The notes beneath the pieces are model-generated. The model saw only the letters and a program-made list of their open reading frames with translations. It was not told the DNA's origin and did no database searches. The translations under genes were made by a program, and so were the position numbers. Shown piece by piece: positions 24,294 through 29,654 of a stretch of 29,654 bases of DNA; the stretch's first letter is position 1, and each line of letters opens with the position of its first letter. Source of the DNA: JANNRR01 sp031401675 (GTDB lineage Bacteria; Pseudomonadota; Alphaproteobacteria; Rhodobacterales; Rhodobacteraceae); NCBI GenBank assembly GCA_031401675.1, contig JANNRR010000102.1, forward strand, positions 1 through 29,654, read 5' to 3'.

Positions 24294-24482
24294 TTGGCTG
24301 AACGCATCATGCGCCGCCCCGAGGTGGAAAAGACCACGGGGCTTTCTCGTTCGTTGATCTACGCGAAAATCAACGACAAGACATTCCCCCCGCCGGTAAG
24401 GCTGGGCAAACGGGCCGTAGGTTGGCCGGAGTCACGGATAAGTGACTGGCTCGCCAGTCTGTCCGACCGCACTTCCAAATAA
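24294..24482 (+). CDS. AlpA-family transcription regulator/excisionase-like protein
   Basis: A 62-residue MerR-like helix-turn-helix protein: RRPEVEKTTGLSRSLIYAKI is the HTH and PPPVRLGKRAVGWPESRISDWL the wing, the usual AlpA pattern. AlpA controls integrase/excision genes in P4-like prophages. The TTG at 24294 gives the family's normal N-terminus (five residues before RRPEV); the ATG at 24309 is the alternative, and neither has a strong ribosome binding site. A longer frame from 24180 is unlikely to be translated. A G/C hairpin follows the stop. Confidence 0.85.
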   Translation: MAERIMRRPEVEKTTGLSRSLIYAKINDKTFPPPVRLGKRAVGWPESRISDWLASLSDRTSK

Positions 24483-24486
24483 GAGC

Positions 24487-24510
24487 AGCCCCGCCAATCA
24501 GGGCGGGGCT
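24487..24510 (+). terminator. G/C hairpin after alpA
   Basis: Arms AGCCCCGCC (24487-24495) and GGCGGGGCT (24502-24510) form 9 perfect pairs around a 6-base loop, 4 bases after the alpA stop. No T-tract follows, so it may be a partial terminator or attenuator between alpA and the replication operon. Confidence 0.5.
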
Positions 24511-24580
24511 GAGGCCTATGTTCGCACTTTCACAATAGCCTCGCCCGCCCTCACGCGCAACATCGCACGAGGCATCAGAC

Positions 24581-24694
24581 ATGCAAGACCAGCGTTTTTA
24601 CAGCAACCCGACGCAGGTTCACTGGACCTGCAAAGCCTTGCTCGATGGCCGGACCACCAGCCACAAGACCGAAATCCGCGAGGTGCCGGAATGA
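24581..24694 (+). CDS. 37-residue micro-ORF at the head of the replication operon
   Basis: ATG to TGA, 37 residues. The segment VHWTCKALLDGRTTSHKTEI resembles the N-terminal part of small phage/island proteins in alphaproteobacteria, which normally continue with a winged-helix part; here a stop comes first. Its stop overlaps the next start (ATGA at 24691-24694), a strong sign of real translation. It may be a shortened member of that family. The function is unknown; DNA binding is a guess. Confidence 0.6.
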   Translation: MQDQRFYSNPTQVHWTCKALLDGRTTSHKTEIREVPE

Positions 24695-24984
24695 CCGGCG
24701 CGACCTTGTCCGCCCGCACCGACCATCGCGAAACCGCCGATGCCTATCGGGGCGAACTGTTCCGGCTTGGCGTCTACCGCGTGGCTGTCTGCGCCGATGG
24801 CAAGCAATGGCTGTATCAGCGCCAGAACCCCGGCAACGCGGTGGCCGGGGCGCGTTGGCGCACGCTTGGGTACTGTCGGACCCACGCGGCCCCGATGCGG
24901 TTGCACGCAAGGCATCTGCAACCACCCGCGCCGGAAATCGCATCCCTGCCGGAGCGGTTCAGCCGGATCGGCGGTGCGGCGTGA
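24691..24984 (+). CDS. small hypothetical protein of the island operon
   Basis: A 97-residue protein starting at an ATG overlapping the previous stop and ending in a GTGA overlap with the next micro-ORF. The composition is normal (TADAYRGELFRLGVYRVAVC, QWLYQRQNPGNAVAGARW, LGYCRTHAAPM). I do not recognise the family. Several Trp, Tyr and Arg residues and the position before a primase-like gene suggest a nucleic-acid role, which is inference. Longer upstream starts would overlap the 37-residue ORF and are rejected. Confidence 0.7.
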   Translation: MTGATLSARTDHRETADAYRGELFRLGVYRVAVCADGKQWLYQRQNPGNAVAGARWRTLGYCRTHAAPMRLHARHLQPPAPEIASLPERFSRIGGAA

Positions 24985-25076
24985 CGCGGCTCCAAATGCT
25001 CTATCTGCGCCGCCTACAGGGGCTGACGGAATCGCAGGCGCTTGCCCTTGCGGCATTGATCTGGGGGGCGATGTGA
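24981..25076 (+). CDS. 31-residue micro-ORF coupled to both neighbours
   Basis: GTG start overlapping the previous stop (GTGA) and a TGA stop that shares its last base with the primase-like start (TGATG). The product (MTRLQMLYLRRLQGLTESQA, then LALAALIWGAM) could form one amphipathic or membrane-active helix. It may be a genuine small protein or only a coupling leader that carries ribosomes to the primase-like gene. Confidence 0.5.
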   Translation: MTRLQMLYLRRLQGLTESQALALAALIWGAM

Positions 25077-25960
25077 TGGCCGATGCGCGCACCCTTACTC
25101 TGGCCCTGAAAGGCCGCTGGCATGGCCACTACGGGCTGGCATTCTGCCCGGCCCATGCCAACACCCGGACCCCGGCCCTGTCCCTTGCGGATGGGGATGG
25201 GGGGCGGCTCTTGTGCACCTGTTTCGCCGGGTGCAGCTTTGCCGATGTGATGGCCGCCTTGCGCGGGCTGGGGCTGATGGAAGGGGGCGGCGCGTTTGTC
25301 GCCCTTGACCGGGCCTTGTCGATCAAGCGCCAAGCCGAAGCGCAGGCCATGGCCGACAAGAAATCGGCACAAGCCAAGCAGGTTTGGGCCGAGGCCGTTC
25401 CCGTTGATGGCACTATTGCGGACAAGTACGCGCGCGCGAGGGCCATCACCTTCGACTTGCCCGATACCTTGCGCTTTCATCCCGAATGCCGGCACCCGAC
25501 CGGGAAACGCCATCCCGCTCTGGTGGCGCTGGTAGAGGGCGGCGCGGGCTTTGCCGTTCATCGTACCTATCTGCGCGCCGATGGCAGCGGCAAGGCAGCG
25601 GTTGACCCGCCCCGCGCCATGCTGGGGGCAGTGGCCGGTGGTGCCGTGCGGCTGACCCAAGCCGAGGGGCCGCTGGTGGTGGCCGAAGGGATAGAAACCG
25701 CCCTGAGCCTCGCCAGTGGCCTGTTGCGCGTCCCCGCGACCATCTGGGCGACCCTGTCCACCAGCGGCATGTCCAGCCTGAACCTGCCCCCCCTCCCGGG
25801 GCGGCTGACCATCGCCACCGATGGCGATTCGCCGGGGCAAAAGGCCGGGCACGAACTGGCGATACGGGCGACCGCGCTGGGCTGGCGCGTGTCGCTATTG
25901 CCTGCGCCGCATCGGCGCGACTGGAATGACGTTCTGATGATGAAAGGGGCAGCGGCATGA
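25076..25960 (+). CDS. primase-like protein with zinc finger and Toprim domain
   Basis: A 294-residue protein. The N-terminal zinc finger has C24, H27, C47/C49 and C53 (FCPAH...CTCFAGC), like CHC2/P4-type primases. The Toprim domain follows, with Glu204 (VVAEGIETALSLA) and the acidic DGD at 249-251 (LTIATDGDSPGQKAG). This order is seen in the DUF7146/Toprim proteins of phages and islands, which prime or regulate element replication. The start at 25076 is chosen by the TGATG overlap; the frame is open further up but would overlap two genes. The stop overlaps the DUF3987 start (ATGA). Confidence 0.88.
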   Translation: MADARTLTLALKGRWHGHYGLAFCPAHANTRTPALSLADGDGGRLLCTCFAGCSFADVMAALRGLGLMEGGGAFVALDRALSIKRQAEAQAMADKKSAQAKQVWAEAVPVDGTIADKYARARAITFDLPDTLRFHPECRHPTGKRHPALVALVEGGAGFAVHRTYLRADGSGKAAVDPPRAMLGAVAGGAVRLTQAEGPLVVAEGIETALSLASGLLRVPATIWATLSTSGMSSLNLPPLPGRLTIATDGDSPGQKAGHELAIRATALGWRVSLLPAPHRRDWNDVLMMKGAAA

Positions 25961-27480
25961 CCCTGCATCCCGATGAAGTTGAGTTTGTCGGGGAAGGGCC
26001 GCAACCGCTGTTGCGCGCCCTGCCGCCCGGTGCGGCCTATCCCGTTGCCGCACTTGGACCGCTGTGCGAGGCGGTGGAGGCGGTGCAGGGGATGACCCTC
26101 GCCCCCGTTGCCATTCCGGCGCAATCGGCGCTGGCCGTGGCCTCGCTGGCGGTGCAGGGCTTTGCCATGGTGGAAACGCTGGGCGGCTTCTCGCCCCCGT
26201 CGCTCTACGCGCTGACAATCGCGCAGTCGGGCGAACGGAAATCATCCTGCGACGCCCCGCTGATGGCGGCGCTGCGCGATTATGAGCAGGAACAGGCCAA
26301 GGCCCAGCGCGCGGAGATGACCAGCTGGCGCAATGCGCACGCGCTCTGGAAAGGCGACCGCGACCGCATCCTGGCCGAGGCCAAGAACGGCAAAGGTGCC
26401 AAACGAACGGCGGCACAGGTAGACCTTGACGCGATGGGGCCGGAACCCGCCGCGCCCCCATCGGCTGACCGAACGGTGACGGAGCCGACATTCGAGGGGC
26501 TGACAAGACTTTTTGCTGAGGGCCAGCCTTCCTTGGGCATCTTTGCCGACGAAGGCGGGCAGTTCATCGGCGGGCATGGCATGAACAGCGACAACCGCCT
26601 CAAGACGCTGGCCGCGCTGAATGACCTTTGGCAGGGCAAGCCGATCCGGCGCACCCGCGCCGGGGATGGTGCCTATACGTTGTTCGGGAAGCGGCTGGCC
26701 GTTCACCTGATGCTACAACCCGAGGCTGCGCAGGCCCTGATGGCCGACCGGATGGCAACCGGCATCGGATTTTTGCCGCGCTGCCTGATAACGCAGCCGC
26801 CCAGCACCATCGGCACCCGGTTGTCATCTGGCACGCGGCGCGATGATGCGGCGCTGGGCCGCTTTTCTGGCCGGTTGCAGTCCATCCTTGAAGCCCCGAT
26901 GCCGATGGACCCGGACACGCGCGAATTGCACCCCCGCCCGCTTCCGCTTGCCCCCGATGCACGCGCGCTTCTGGTGGCCTTCGCAGATACGATTGAACGG
27001 GAACAGCGGGGCGGTGGCGGGCTTGCCCATGTGACCGGCTATGCCAGCAAGGCGGCGGAACAGGCGGCGCGCATCGCGGCGGTGCTGACCCTGTGGCATG
27101 ATTTAGACGCGCCGGTGGTGCCGATGCAGGCGATGGCATGGGGGATAGAACTCGCGCAGTTCTATCTTGGCGAGGCGGTGCGCCTGTCTGATGCGGCAAC
27201 CGTATCAGCGGACACCGCGCAGGCCGAGGCATTGCGGTGCTGGCTTCTTGACCGCTGGCCGGAACAGGCGCGGCGGATCAACCGCGACCCCGCGACCATC
27301 ACGCCCAAGGACGCGGTGCAGTTCGGCCCGAATGCGCTGCGCGAGGCCAAGGCGGTGCGCAAGCTGATGGCCGTTCTGGCCGATCTGGGCTGGCTGGTGC
27401 TCTTGCCCGATGGCGAGGTTATCGACGGCATCGCGCGCAAGCTGGCCTACCGCATCGTGAGGCCCTGCCATGTGGTTTGA
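25957..27480 (+). CDS. DUF3987 (YfjI-like) helicase/primase-associated protein
   Basis: A 507-residue protein of the DUF3987 family, found next to Toprim proteins in phages and islands. The P-loop-like motif is SGERKS (91-96) in LTIAQSGERKSSCDAPL, and the Walker B-like acidic pair is D198/E199 in IFADEGGQFIGG. A charged coiled region lies at about 108-145. With the upstream protein it probably forms a split replication module equivalent to one large P4 alpha-type primase-helicase. Helicase activity is inferred from family context. Confidence 0.88.
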   Translation: MTLHPDEVEFVGEGPQPLLRALPPGAAYPVAALGPLCEAVEAVQGMTLAPVAIPAQSALAVASLAVQGFAMVETLGGFSPPSLYALTIAQSGERKSSCDAPLMAALRDYEQEQAKAQRAEMTSWRNAHALWKGDRDRILAEAKNGKGAKRTAAQVDLDAMGPEPAAPPSADRTVTEPTFEGLTRLFAEGQPSLGIFADEGGQFIGGHGMNSDNRLKTLAALNDLWQGKPIRRTRAGDGAYTLFGKRLAVHLMLQPEAAQALMADRMATGIGFLPRCLITQPPSTIGTRLSSGTRRDDAALGRFSGRLQSILEAPMPMDPDTRELHPRPLPLAPDARALLVAFADTIEREQRGGGGLAHVTGYASKAAEQAARIAAVLTLWHDLDAPVVPMQAMAWGIELAQFYLGEAVRLSDAATVSADTAQAEALRCWLLDRWPEQARRINRDPATITPKDAVQFGPNALREAKAVRKLMAVLADLGWLVLLPDGEVIDGIARKLAYRIVRPCHVV

Positions 27481-27862
27481 TGTATCGGCGGCGCTGGGCG
27501 CGATTGAGGCGCGGGGGGATGCAATCCCCCCCGTGTCTGTGCCAACCATCACTCCCCCGGCCAAAGTAGCGGAAGTAGCGGAAGTAGCAGCCCGCCAGCA
27601 TGAAATTCTGGGACGTGACGCGGCTAGCAGGGCCGAGGCAGCTATTCTGGCGGCAATTCACGCGGGCAATCACCGACCTGGCGTAATCGCCACGGCAACC
27701 GGACTTGGTGCAACCGTGGCCTATCAGTTTCTCGACCGGATGCAGGCGGCAGGGCTGGTGAGGGTGGCGCGGGATGGTGGCATCAGCGTGAGGGGGAGTC
27801 AGTTGAATACGGACCAAGAACATCAAGGGCTTAACCCGGCTTTGGCCCCCGGAAACAGTTAG
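27470..27862 (+). CDS. winged-helix-like hypothetical protein
   Basis: A 130-residue protein whose start lies 11 bases inside the end of the DUF3987 gene. Residues about 58-105 (AAILAAIHAGNHRPGVIATA, GLGATVAYQFLDRMQAAGLV) show a winged helix-turn-helix rhythm ending in a GLVRV wing strand, suggesting DNA binding. Residues about 32-42 (KVAEVAEVAA) come from the 9-bp repeat shared, inverted, with the integrase gene. The function is unknown; an operon or replication regulator is possible. Confidence 0.75.
   Translation: MWFDVSAALGAIEARGDAIPPVSVPTITPPAKVAEVAEVAARQHEILGRDAASRAEAAILAAIHAGNHRPGVIATATGLGATVAYQFLDRMQAAGLVRVARDGGISVRGSQLNTDQEHQGLNPALAPGNS
27567..27590. repeat. 24-bp repeat of a 9-bp unit, inverted copy of 23615-23638
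   Basis: Exact reverse complement of the block in the integrase gene, with the 9-bp unit CGGAAGTAG read here as AEVAEVAA in a probably flexible linker of the winged-helix protein. Confidence 0.9.
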
Positions 27863-27872
27863 GAGACACAAG

Positions 27873-28133
27873 ATGCCCGCACCCGACCCCCACGGCGTTG
27901 AGCCCGGCGACAAATGGCCCCGCAGCGTGCTGTGGTATGAATGGCCTTGCGGCAACATTCGCCACCGATCAGCTCGCGCCCGGCGCATCCTGGAAAACGC
28001 TCGCTGGGGTGAATGGTCCTGTCGAGAATGCACGGAACCCGTGCCGTTGTTCCGGCGCGCCGACGCGGTCTATTGCCGGGAAGGCTGCAGGAAGCGGGCG
28101 GCACGGCGGCGGCGCGCATGGCGAGAAACATGA
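27873..28133 (+). CDS. small zinc-ribbon protein of the island
   Basis: An 86-residue protein. The C-terminal half has CRECTEPVPLFRRADAVYC-REGCRK, two cysteine pairs (C-x2-C and C-x3-C) as in treble-clef or zinc-ribbon proteins, followed by an Arg-rich tail that suits nucleic-acid binding. Small proteins with YCxxxCR endings are common in actinobacterial and alphaproteobacterial islands. Function is unknown. AGGAG stands about 10 bases upstream, separate from the previous stop. Confidence 0.7.
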   Translation: MPAPDPHGVEPGDKWPRSVLWYEWPCGNIRHRSARARRILENARWGEWSCRECTEPVPLFRRADAVYCREGCRKRAARRRRAWRET

Positions 28134-28136
28134 CCA

Positions 28137-28271
28137 GTGAAGGAAGTGGATGACGAAACCGTTGAATGGATCGAGGCCGGGGCAGTGATCAACGAGCTGG
28201 CACGAGATGCCAGAGAGGCGGATCAGTCATCTTTCGCCCAAAAGGCCGTGCACCTCCGTCACTCATTGTAG
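28137..28271 (+). CDS. possible 44-residue micro-ORF
   Basis: GTG to TAG, 44 residues (KEVDDETVEWIEAGAVINEL...), acidic and probably helical. The GTG lies 3 bases after the zinc-ribbon stop, so coupling is possible, but there is no clear ribosome binding site. It overlaps the end of the convergent gene by 9 bases. It may not be real. Confidence 0.3.
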   Translation: MKEVDDETVEWIEAGAVINELARDAREADQSSFAQKAVHLRHSL

Positions 28272-28694
28272 CGTCTCGGCAATCGAATTGCAGAGGGTCA
28301 GATCGCCTTGGATTACATCGTCCTCGCCGAAAGCCTGTCCACCAGAGGCGTAATTGGCTTCCATTCGGGCAAGATAAAGATCGGCGATGTTGCGCACATC
28401 GCGAACCGCCAACTCTACCCGGAGCTCAGTTGTGCCGCCGCTGGCGTCTTGGGCGATCAAAGCAGAGAACATAATCAGGCTTTCGCGGGCAGTATCCATC
28501 GTTTCCCATGTTTCATCGCCCATGCGGTCAATTCCGATCCATTCCATCAGGGCCTGAAAGAGGCCAGCGCAGCGCGCCGTGGCGTATGGCGCAGCAGCGT
28601 TCACGGCAACTTCGGCAAGCGGTCGCATGTCCTGAGAGGCTACTGGCCCTGCAAGCGCAAGTACGACAGTGAAGGCGACGGGCAGCATCCGCAT
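28263..28694 (-). CDS. secreted small protein of unknown function
   Basis: A 143-residue protein with a clear signal peptide (MRMLPVAFTVVLALAGPVAS, cleavage before or after QD). The mature part is mostly helical and has two Cys (ARCAGLF near the start, TLCNSIAE near the end) that could be bridged. The start at 28694 is preferred over an upstream in-frame TTG-type start, because TGGGGGT lies about 5 bases before the ATG. It opposes all other island genes and reads like a host-type periplasmic protein, so it may be island cargo or captured chromosomal DNA. Confidence 0.75.
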   Translation of the reverse strand: MRMLPVAFTVVLALAGPVASQDMRPLAEVAVNAAAPYATARCAGLFQALMEWIGIDRMGDETWETMDTARESLIMFSALIAQDASGGTTELRVELAVRDVRNIADLYLARMEANYASGGQAFGEDDVIQGDLTLCNSIAETLQ

Positions 28695-28903
28695 GTACGA
28701 CCCCCAAAGAACCAACAATCAGCCGACATTCCCCAATTGGAACGCCTTCTACTGGATGTTGGCGCTGTTTTGAGCCCGGATCAAGCCTACCTGCCTTTCG
28801 CCTCGCAGTCATGGTGCCAGGACGTATGGTCTCTGCAACTGGCTTCGACCTTTGCCGGGTTTATTGTGCACTGTACGCGCGCGCGTGGGGATGGGGTGTT
28901 ACC

Positions 28904-29188
28904 TTGGAAAACGGATTCGCCGCGGCGGCGGATGCTTTGGCCGCGCTGAAGTATGCCGAACATCTGGCCCGCAAGGCATTGCGCGAAGCATCGATGCGTG
29001 CGCCCCTGCGCGTGGTCTGCGGGGCCAGAACACGGAAAGACCGACCCTGCCGCAACATGAGCGAACCGGGCAAGCGGCGGTGCAAGTTTCATGGTGGCAA
29101 AAGCACCGGCCCGCGAACTCCGGAGGGGCGGGCGCGGATTGCGGCAGCGCAGCGGGTGCGCTGGGCGTCGCGGCTGGCGGATCGGTGA
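28904..29188 (+). CDS. HGGxSTGPRT-motif phage/island protein
   Basis: A 94-residue basic protein ending in CRNMSEPGKRRCKFHGGKST-GPRTPEGRARI, the HGGxSTGPxT motif widespread in phages and islands next to terminase or DNA-processing genes. CGARTRKDRPCRN supplies further cysteines, so a small zinc-binding fold with C-x-H ligands is likely. The TTG start at 28904 is chosen because codon bias is poor upstream; a frame from 28811 is open. Function is unknown; nucleic-acid binding is inferred. Confidence 0.7.
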   Translation: MENGFAAAADALAALKYAEHLARKALREASMRAPLRVVCGARTRKDRPCRNMSEPGKRRCKFHGGKSTGPRTPEGRARIAAAQRVRWASRLADR

Positions 29189-29247
29189 TTGCCTGCTATC
29201 GCGGTTTCCGCCACAACGGGGAAAAGCGACAAGGGCGAGGGGCGGGC

Positions 29248-29558
29248 ATGCCGACGTTGGACTGGATCGGCAAGCAGGCGGTGGTGAACCATCACCGGGA
29301 AGTGCCCTATCGGCTGATCCATTGTGACGGGGCCTTGTCTGCGGGGGATGCAGAGGCGGGCAATCTGCTGGTGCAGGGGGATAATTTGCAGGCGCTGCGG
29401 GCGCTGTTGCCTTATTATGCGGGGCGGGTGAAGTGCATCTATATCGACCCGCCCTATAATACCGGCAACGAAGGCTGGGTGTATAATGACAATGTGAACA
29501 GCCCTGAAATCCGGGCATGGTTAGGCAAAGTGGTTGGGCGCGAGGCCGAGGATCTGTC
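29248..29558 (+). CDS. type III restriction-modification DNA methyltransferase, N-terminal part (truncated)
   Basis: About 104 residues of a Mod-type N6-adenine methyltransferase. MPTLDWIGKQAVVNHHREVP is a typical N-terminus, LLVQGDNLQALRALLPYYAG the spacer, and YIDPPYNTGNEGW holds the catalytic DPPY. EIRAWLGKVVGREAEDLS follows the family, but where RHDKW...is expected the frame turns into an unrelated Ser/Pro/Arg-rich string from about 29559 to the window end. The gene is therefore cut at the junction. The matching Res helicase gene would lie further right and is not present. The upstream GGGCGAGGGGCGGGC gives a weak ribosome binding site. Confidence 0.85.
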
Positions 29559-29654
29559 CTCGAGGTCGAAATCCTTCGGTGCGAGCCCGAGCAGCCAGTC
29601 GCGCACGCCGCCGCCGACCAGCCGCGGCCGGCCGGCACGACGCACCGCGTCGAG
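29559..29654 (-). CDS. CCA-adding enzyme / poly(A) polymerase fragment (both ends cut)
   Basis: Read on the minus strand from the window end, the frame gives RAGRPRLVGGGVRDWLLGLA followed by PKDFDLE. This is the class II nucleotidyltransferase signature (GG-x-VRD-x-LLG, then DxD with the metal-binding Asp residues). The match stops at 29559, exactly where the methyltransferase match stops on the other strand. The stretch is more GC-rich than its left flank. It is probably foreign to the locus. Confidence 0.7.

Larger units (their letters stand above)
22737..29558 (+). mobile_element. integrated genomic island resembling a P4-like/phage-satellite element
   Basis: Integrase, AlpA-type regulator, primase-like and DUF3987 genes in one direction, with phage-associated zinc-ribbon and HGGxSTGPRT proteins and a type III DNA methyltransferase start. 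No head, tail, portal, terminase or lysis gene is visible, which favours a satellite or integrative island over a complete prophage. The left boundary is placed between the small minus-strand gene and the integrase. No tRNA or flanking direct repeat was found. The right end is not defined because the window breaks at about 29558. Confidence 0.65.

Noticed and set aside
27898..28140. Alternative 80-codon frame overlapping the zinc-ribbon gene
   Set aside because: The competing frame has a coherent Cys pattern and a ribosome binding site; this one has neither.
28873..28888. Alternating purine-pyrimidine run TGTACGCGCGCGCGTG (Z-DNA-prone), with a similar GTACGCGCGCGCG at about 25426
   Set aside because: Short CG alternations are common in GC-rich DNA; no link to a gene feature was seen.
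28308..28949. A 213-codon plus-strand frame opposite the secreted minus-strand protein
   Set aside because: The minus-strand gene has a clear signal peptide and ribosome binding site; the plus frame looks like its antisense shadow.

Overview
The window is a GC-rich stretch from an alphaproteobacterium of the Rhodobacteraceae/Paracoccaceae type. The evidence is gene content and order (irr divergent from fabA-fabB-fabI; miaB, ybeZ, ybeY, corC, lnt, metK, trmB), a SAM/SAH riboswitch in front of metK (a class known almost only from Rhodobacterales), and protein sequences that read like that family. Both edges cut genes, and the last ~100 bases look like unrelated DNA, so the window may be a whole assembled contig.

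Layout. 1-2499: the end of a carbohydrate or polyol ABC importer operon (permease C-terminus, a small membrane protein, two different MalK-type ATPases), translationally coupled throughout. 2798-5021 (minus): a three-gene operon (VOC/glyoxalase protein, alpha/beta hydrolase, PLP-dependent dehydratase). 5319-7950 (minus): fabA-fabB-fabI for unsaturated fatty acid synthesis, with fabA broken by one in-frame TAG at a conserved Trp codon. 8161-8577: irr, a Fur-family iron/heme regulator, divergent from fabA. 8780-9559: rlmJ, convergent with an unrecognised 287-residue protein; a double-palindrome element lies between them. 10659-10721: nine perfect copies of a telomere-like 7-mer just upstream of a GFA-family gene. 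11242-20084: miaB, an OmpA-family protein and a lipoprotein that share a small Cys-containing module, then ybeZ-ybeY-corC-lnt, the riboswitch with metK, and trmB. 20162-21514: class II aroA. 21522-22415 (minus): a secreted protein of unknown function.

22737 to about 29558 is a genomic island that resembles a phage satellite or P4-like element. It has a tyrosine integrase, an AlpA-type regulator, a tightly overlapping operon that includes two micro-ORFs (37 and 31 aa), a zinc-finger/Toprim primase-like protein and a DUF3987 helicase-like protein, then winged-helix, zinc-ribbon and HGGxSTGPRT proteins and the start of a type III DNA methyltransferase. A perfect TTAA-N7-TTAA (CtrA-type) site lies between integrase and alpA. 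A 24-bp repeat made of a 9-bp unit occurs inside the integrase gene and, inverted, inside the winged-helix gene. No capsid, portal or terminase gene is seen.

The methyltransferase stops matching its family at about 29558. From there to the window end the minus strand encodes the N-terminal motif of a CCA-adding enzyme or poly(A) polymerase, so two unrelated truncated genes meet head-on. This is most likely an assembly chimera, otherwise a rearrangement breakpoint.

All function calls rest on motif recognition by eye. No database search was run.
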